The position numbers were made by a program, and so were the translations under genes. 9,112 nt of DNA, taken from the NCBI GenBank assembly GCA_900547805.1, contig URIE01000074.1, positions 1-9,112 of the forward strand, given 5' to 3'. The notes beneath the pieces are model-generated. The model had not been told where the DNA came from, ran no database searches, and worked only from the letters and a program-made list of their open reading frames with translations. Positions 5,303 to 9,112 of the stretch are shown piece after piece (position 1 is the first letter of the stretch; every line of letters begins with the position of its first letter). This DNA comes from an uncultured Collinsella sp. (GTDB lineage: Bacteria; Actinomycetota; Coriobacteriia; Coriobacteriales; Coriobacteriaceae).

Positions 5303-5308
5303 TACAAT
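5303..5308 (+). promoter_or_regulatory. Putative -10 box of trmO, possibly leaderless
   Basis: TACAAT ends seven bases before the ATG at 5316, and no ribosome-binding site precedes that start. This spacing fits a leaderless transcript beginning at or next to the start codon, which is common in actinobacteria. No good -35 box is seen at 16-18 bp. Confidence 0.35.
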
Positions 5309-5315
5309 GACCGGC

Positions 5316-6053
5316 ATGGAACCTATTGCACACATACATACCGACCTGCCGCAGAAGTTCGGCATTCCGCGCAACAGCTTTTTGGCACCCCATCTGCAGG
5401 GACGCATCGTCTTTGAGCCGGAATTTGCCTCCAACGCAGCGGTTGAGGGCCTGGACTCCTTCTCTCACCTATGGCTGTTGTGGCGCTTTGAAAACGGAAC
5501 GCCCGGCGGCACGGTTAAGGACATAGCTACCGATGCCAAGACGCAGGACAGGTCCGGCACCAACGTCAAGTGGTCGAAGACCGTGCGCCCGCCGCGTCTG
5601 GGCGGAGCCGAGCGCGTGGGCGTGTTTGCCACGCGCAGTCCGTTTCGCCCTAATCCCATTGGGCTCACCTGCGTCAAGCTCGATCGTGTCGAGCTCACTG
5701 ACGATGGCCCCATCATCTATGTGCTGGGGGCCGATTTGCGCGACGGCACGCCCATCTACGACATTAAGCCCTACATTCCGTTTGCCGACTGTCACCCGGA
5801 TGCGACGGGCGGCTGGATCGAGGATACTCCGTGGCAAGAGCTCGACGTCGAGTTCTCACGAGCGCTGCAAGATATGGTCCCGCCCGCAAAGCTCCCCGGC
5901 TTGGTCGAGGTCCTTCGACAAGATCCGCGCCGCGCGGGCAGCAAGCACGAGCCAAACCGCGTCTACCATCTGGCCTACGCCGGGCTCGACATATCGTTTA
6001 CGGTCGACGAAACCCAGCTAACCGTAGTCGCAGTCAACGACGCGCAAGACTAA
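5316..6053 (+). CDS. trmO: tRNA (N6-threonylcarbamoyladenosine(37)-N6)-methyltransferase TrmO
   Basis: TrmO uses S-adenosylmethionine to methylate N6 of t6A at position 37 of ACY-reading tRNA-Thr, improving decoding. The 245-residue product matches the UPF0066/TsaA family throughout: FGIPRN (15-20), VEGLDSFSHLWLLW (43-56), TVRPPRLGG (89-97), the signature GVFATRSPFRPNPIGL (102-117), DLRDGTPIYDIKPYIPFAD (140-158), and a C-terminal domain with QDPRRAG and a closing beta segment. Compared with my recollection of the E. coli protein, the loop at about 62-88 (KDIATDAKTQDRSGTNVK) is longer. The start at 5316 gives a normal length; an in-frame ATG at 5307 would add three residues, and the much longer open frame upstream runs antisense to the regulator and is not real. 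The gene is divergent from the XRE-TipAS gene, separated by about 140 bases. Confidence 0.94.
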   Translation: MEPIAHIHTDLPQKFGIPRNSFLAPHLQGRIVFEPEFASNAAVEGLDSFSHLWLLWRFENGTPGGTVKDIATDAKTQDRSGTNVKWSKTVRPPRLGGAERVGVFATRSPFRPNPIGLTCVKLDRVELTDDGPIIYVLGADLRDGTPIYDIKPYIPFADCHPDATGGWIEDTPWQELDVEFSRALQDMVPPAKLPGLVEVLRQDPRRAGSKHEPNRVYHLAYAGLDISFTVDETQLTVVAVNDAQD

Positions 6054-6164
6054 CCAGCCATTCGTCCGCACCCGTCAAATTAAACGCCAAACTCCGCGCC
6101 AAAACCGCCCACGCTGGTGGACAATAATGCCTACCAAAACAATCACTTTGCACGGGGGCTCAGC

Positions 6165-7376
6165 ATGAAATACGACTTTAGCTCGCTTATCGACCGCCAC
6201 GGCATGGACTCCATCGCCGTTGACTCCTGGGGCGAGATCCCCGGTATGGCTCCGAACGCACCCGACGAGGGCTTCGACCGCATTCCCATGTGGGTGGCCG
6301 ACATGAACTTCGCCACGGTGCCCACGGTTCAGGAGTACATCATCAAGCGCGCTCAGCACCCCATGTTTGGCTACTTCAATCCGCGTCCCGAGTACTTCGA
6401 CCGCATCATCGAATGGCAGAGCCGTCGCAACGGCGTTGAGGACTTGGCGCCGGAGCATATCGGCTACGAAAACGGCGTGCTGGGCGGAGTCGTGTCGACG
6501 CTACGCGCGTATGTCCAGCCAGGTGATGCGGTGCTGGTCCACAGCCCTACCTACATCGGCTTTACCAAGTCCATCGAGGCCGCGGGCTATCGTATTGTCC
6601 ACAGCCCGCTTAAGCTCGACGACCAGGGCGTGTGGCGCATGGACTTTGAGGACATGGAGCGCAAGCTCGCCCAAAACTACATCCATGCCGCGGTGTTCTG
6701 CTCGCCGCACAATCCCTGCGGCCGCGTATGGGAGCGCGACGAGATCGAGCGCGCCATGGACATTTATCGCCAGCACGATTGCGTGGTGATCTCGGACGAG
6801 ATTTGGTCCGATATCATCCTGCCGGGACACAAGCACATCCCGACGCAGTCGGTGAGCGAGGATGCCCGCATGCGCACGGTTGCCCTCTACGCGCCGAGCA
6901 AGACGTTTAACCTGGCGGGCCTGGTCGGCAGCTACCACATCATCTACAATGAGACGCTGCGCGACCGCGTGTGCGCCGTGTCCGACAAGACCCACTACAA
7001 CGAGATGAACGTCCTCTCCATGCATGCGCTTATCGGTGCCTACCAGCCGCAGGGCTACGAGTGGGTGGACGAGCTCAACCAGGTGCTTGCCGGCAATATC
7101 GAGTACTTCTGCAATTACGTGGACGAGCATTTTGAGGGCGTGTCCTATTCGCGTCCGCAGGGCACGTACATGGTGTTTCTGGACTGCACCGAGTGGTGCC
7201 GCGAGCATGGCCGCGATATTCAGTGGTTGCTCGACGAGGGGGCGCACGTGGGCGTGGGGTATCAGGATGGCCGTCCGTTCCACGGGCCCTGTCACATCCG
7301 CGTGAATCTGGCACTGCCGCTTTCGCGGGTAAAGGAGGCGTGTGAGCGCCTGGACCGCTACGTTTTTGGGGTATAG
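6165..7376 (+). CDS. MalY/PatB-type PLP-dependent aminotransferase (probable C-S lyase)
   Basis: A fold-type I pyridoxal-phosphate enzyme. The MalY/PatB group typically splits cystathionine or cysteine conjugates to a thiol, pyruvate and ammonia. The 403-residue product opens with the group's YDFSSLIDRHGMDSIAVD, then PMWVADMNFATVP (41-53), GYENGVLGGVV (100-110), SPHNPCGRVW (180-189, with N183), SDEIWSDIILPGHKHIP (210-226, D211 facing the PLP nitrogen), and the PLP lysine K246 in YAPSKTFNLAGL. R379 in HIRVNLALP is the expected carboxylate-binding arginine. Length is typical (about 390-400). I chose the ATG at 6165 because the conserved N-terminus starts there; the GGGGGCT stretch upstream is a weak ribosome site, and a GTG at 6117 would add an unrelated extension. 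It lies 111 bases after trmO on the same strand. The exact substrate cannot be told. Confidence 0.9.
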   Translation: MKYDFSSLIDRHGMDSIAVDSWGEIPGMAPNAPDEGFDRIPMWVADMNFATVPTVQEYIIKRAQHPMFGYFNPRPEYFDRIIEWQSRRNGVEDLAPEHIGYENGVLGGVVSTLRAYVQPGDAVLVHSPTYIGFTKSIEAAGYRIVHSPLKLDDQGVWRMDFEDMERKLAQNYIHAAVFCSPHNPCGRVWERDEIERAMDIYRQHDCVVISDEIWSDIILPGHKHIPTQSVSEDARMRTVALYAPSKTFNLAGLVGSYHIIYNETLRDRVCAVSDKTHYNEMNVLSMHALIGAYQPQGYEWVDELNQVLAGNIEYFCNYVDEHFEGVSYSRPQGTYMVFLDCTEWCREHGRDIQWLLDEGAHVGVGYQDGRPFHGPCHIRVNLALPLSRVKEACERLDRYVFGV

Positions 7377-7397
7377 GGGGCGCTCGATTCGAGTGCT

Positions 7398-7440
7398 GCC
7401 CCATGTGCCCACGCCGTCAAAATGCGTGGGCACATGGGGC
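7398..7440. terminator. Strong hairpin between convergent genes
   Basis: A perfect 17-bp stem (7398-7414 and 7424-7440, gccccatgtgcccacgc and its complement) encloses the loop cgtcaaaat, 21 bases after the malY-like stop codon. It lies between convergent genes and is likely to end transcription from one or both sides. There is no T-run directly after the stem on either strand, so it may act only as a pause, an mRNA end protector or a factor-dependent site. A second smaller hairpin (7450-7474, with ttttt in its loop) overlaps the end of the opposing gene. Confidence 0.6.
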
Positions 7441-7472
7441 GCAGAGGGTAGCGAGCGCGTTTTTCGCATTCG

Positions 7473-7952
7473 CTACTTTTCCTGAATCTGCTTGCCGCAA
7501 AGATGCTCAATCGAAATCTCGTAGAGTTGGACGCCCTTGATGTCTTTGGCGATTTCTTCCTCGACTTCTTCGGCAGAAGGGTAGTACTTAAGCGCGAGCT
7601 GGCGGACTTTGTCCTCGATAAACGCGGGAGTGTCGTTCGCCAGGCGACAGCGGCCAAAGACCACGGTACTCATAACGTAGGGAGCCCAGTCGCCGTCCTG
7701 GTACCACTCGTTGCCGTAAACGGTAAAGCAGACCTTGTCATCGCGCTTGAGTGCGTCGACCTTGTGGCCAGCCTTGGCGCCATGGAAATAAATCTTGTCG
7801 TGCTCGGCGTCAAAGAAGTAGTTGACGGGAATGGCATAGGGGTAGCCATCATCGCCGTTGACGGCAAAGACGCCGCGCTTACAGGTGGCGAGCAACTCGC
7901 GCGCTTCCTCGTCAGTGATGGCGCGTTTCTTTCGGCGTAAGGGCCTAAACAT
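7473..7952 (-). CDS. Pyridoxamine 5'-phosphate oxidase-family flavoprotein (NimA-like)
   Basis: A small cytoplasmic split-barrel protein that probably binds FMN as a dimer. The 159-residue product begins with the family's basic and acidic opening MFRPLRRKKRAITDEEARELL, followed by GVFAVNGDDGYPYAIPVNYFFD (27-48), IYFHGAKAGHKVDALKRDDKVCFTV (54-78) and STVVFGRCRL (95-104). This layout is that of the Pyridox_ox_2 / nitroimidazole-reductase (Nim) group and not of true PdxH. Some members reduce nitroimidazole drugs; most have no known substrate, so resistance should not be assumed. The start at 7952 is set by AAAGGAAG upstream and the conserved MRRK-like opening; an upstream in-frame ATG at 7991 would fall almost on the kinase stop codon. 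It lies 42 bases after the hybrid kinase gene on the same strand and may share its transcript. Confidence 0.88.
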   Translation of the reverse strand: MFRPLRRKKRAITDEEARELLATCKRGVFAVNGDDGYPYAIPVNYFFDAEHDKIYFHGAKAGHKVDALKRDDKVCFTVYGNEWYQDGDWAPYVMSTVVFGRCRLANDTPAFIEDKVRQLALKYYPSAEEVEEEIAKDIKGVQLYEISIEHLCGKQIQEK

Positions 7953-7994
7953 CGTTGGCTTCCTTTCTGGCTGTGCATGGTGGTTGAGCACAGA

Positions 7995-9112
7995 CTATAG
8001 CGAAACAGTTCCGTTTTTCTTGATGCGGGCGAGTATGTTTTTGAGCTTGTTAAAGTCGAGCGGTTTGGGCAGATGGGCGTTCATACCGGCATCGTGTGCC
8101 GCCTTGGCGTCCTCGTTGAAGGCGTTGGCAGTGAGCGCGATGATGGGGATGTCGGCTGCATCGGCCTTTTCGCTCAGACGAATCGCGCGGGTTGCCTCGT
8201 AGCCATCCATGCCCGGCATCATGATGTCCATCAGGATCGCATCGAAGCTGCCGGCGGGATGCGATAGGTACAGATCGACGACTTCGTTGCCGTTGGCGGC
8301 GCGGGTGACCACGACGCCCTCGGATTCTAGCAGCGTCTGGGCAATCTCGGCATTCAATTCGTTGTCTTCGGCGAGCAGCACGTTCATGTCGGCGAGCGAG
8401 CAGTCGAGCGCCCTCTCGACCGTATTCGCCCGCGTCTGGGGGTTCTTGTCGATATCGAGCGGAATTTCCACGTAGAACGTGGTGCCCACATGGAACTCGC
8501 TGGTGACTTCGATGGTGCCGCCCATCAGTTCAATAAGCGACTTGACGATTGGCATGCCCATGCCGGTTCCTTGGAACTTGCTGCGCGCATCGTCACCTTC
8601 TTGGGCAAACGGCTCATAGATATGCTTTAAAAACTCGGGCGTCATACCAATGCCGGTATCCGAGACGCTAAAGCAAAACACGGCGTGCTCGTCGTCGACC
8701 GGTTTGATGGTCGATGAGAACGTGACGGTGCCTCCGTGCTTGTTGTACTTGATGCTGTTGTCGAGCAGGTTGACAAGGATCTGCCGAATATGGGTGGGGC
8801 TGCCGATCATATATTGATCGACAGCGTAGGGCTCGCTGGTGTCGAGCATGGTTATGCCGCGGTCCGATGCGCGGAGCTTGCACAGTACGAGCGCATTGTC
8901 GCACAGCTCTTTAAGGTTGAATGATTCGTGCTCGAGCGTCACTTTGCATTCCTCGATCCTGCCCATCTCGAGGATGTCGTTAATCAGTGACAGCAGGTGA
9001 TTGGCGGCAACGCGCGCCTTGGCGCGGCTTTCGCGGGCGACCTGCATGTCGCCTTCTCTCAATTCCTCAATTTCGATAAGGCCCAGGATGCCGTTGAGCG
9101 GCTTGCGGATGT
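7995..9112 (-). CDS. Hybrid sensor histidine kinase with C-terminal receiver (3' part)
   Basis: Only the last 371 residues lie in the window; the gene continues past 9112. The visible part opens in the dimerisation/phosphoacceptor helix with IRKPLNGILGLIE, so the expected HD pair is at or just beyond the edge (the last partial codon, -AC, fits Asp). Next come the ATPase boxes: N box LVNLLDNSIKYN (near 8750-8780), DTGIGM (near 8645-8660), EPFAQEGDD and GTGMGMPIVKSL (near 8540-8575). A receiver domain follows: acidic AEDNELN, phospho-acceptor Asp in LMDIMMPGMDG (codon 8226-8228), LTANAF, and the conserved Lys in PKPLDF. There is no Hpt domain after it, so phosphate must pass to a separate protein. 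The sensor part is outside the window. The TTG at 9062 is not a real start. Confidence 0.95.
   Translation of the reverse strand, partial: IRKPLNGILGLIEIEELREGDMQVARESRAKARVAANHLLSLINDILEMGRIEECKVTLEHESFNLKELCDNALVLCKLRASDRGITMLDTSEPYAVDQYMIGSPTHIRQILVNLLDNSIKYNKHGGTVTFSSTIKPVDDEHAVFCFSVSDTGIGMTPEFLKHIYEPFAQEGDDARSKFQGTGMGMPIVKSLIELMGGTIEVTSEFHVGTTFYVEIPLDIDKNPQTRANTVERALDCSLADMNVLLAEDNELNAEIAQTLLESEGVVVTRAANGNEVVDLYLSHPAGSFDAILMDIMMPGMDGYEATRAIRLSEKADAADIPIIALTANAFNEDAKAAHDAGMNAHLPKPLDFNKLKNILARIKKNGTVSL

Noticed and set aside
4455..5315. Upstream extension of the trmO frame, giving 532 codons
   Set aside because: It lies antisense to the XRE-TipAS gene and has no family similarity; TrmO homology begins at about 5316.
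6501..7469. Minus-strand frame of 322 codons opposite the MalY-like gene
   Set aside because: Shadow of a gene with strong PLP-enzyme motifs on the plus strand; the translation is low-complexity and unlike any family.

Overview
The window looks like chromosomal DNA from a high-GC gut actinobacterium of the Coriobacteriia, most likely Collinsella or a close relative. That placement is an inference from base composition, the protein families and the style of intergenic repeats; no rRNA or other marker gene is present to prove it. 

Layout. Positions 1-331 hold a long fold-back structure (16-198), then a sigma70-type promoter and a small 5' hairpin in front of a tRNA-dihydrouridine synthase gene (332-1285, +). 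From about 1286 to 4049 there is a gene-poor accessory stretch. It contains a palindromic repeat hairpin (copy A, 1356-1410), a small ribbon-helix-helix (antitoxin-like) gene on the minus strand with an operator-like dyad over its promoter, several further hairpins, and an intact IS256-family insertion sequence. The IS can be bounded exactly: 28-bp terminal inverted repeats at 2257-2284 and 3735-3762, flanked by a perfect 8-bp target duplication (cgagtgga). It sits inside an older small element whose 42-bp inverted repeats lie at 2100-2141 and 3816-3857. A second copy of the palindromic hairpin (copy B, 3940-4013) closes the stretch. 

From 4050 onward the gene order is compact. A glutaredoxin-like gene (4050-4295, -) lies just downstream of a regulator (4347-5174, -) that joins an XRE helix-turn-helix, a zinc-ribbon and a TipAS-like ligand-binding domain. 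Divergent from it is trmO (5316-6053, +), the tRNA t6A37 N6-methyltransferase, followed by a MalY/PatB-type PLP enzyme (6165-7376, +). A strong 17-bp hairpin (7398-7440) separates this from a convergent pair: a NimA-like/pyridoxamine-oxidase-family flavoprotein gene (7473-7952, -) and the 3' part of a hybrid histidine kinase with a C-terminal receiver (7995-9112, -), cut by the window edge about one codon after its expected phospho-histidine. 

How the genes relate. Two encoded enzymes modify tRNA (Dus and TrmO), but they are not in one operon. The TipAS regulator and glutaredoxin probably form a small transcription unit, and the kinase and flavoprotein genes may form another. I see no CRISPR array, prophage, rRNA or tRNA, and no clear multi-gene defence or biosynthetic system. 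The most interesting material is the layered repeat/IS region and the XRE-TipAS fusion.
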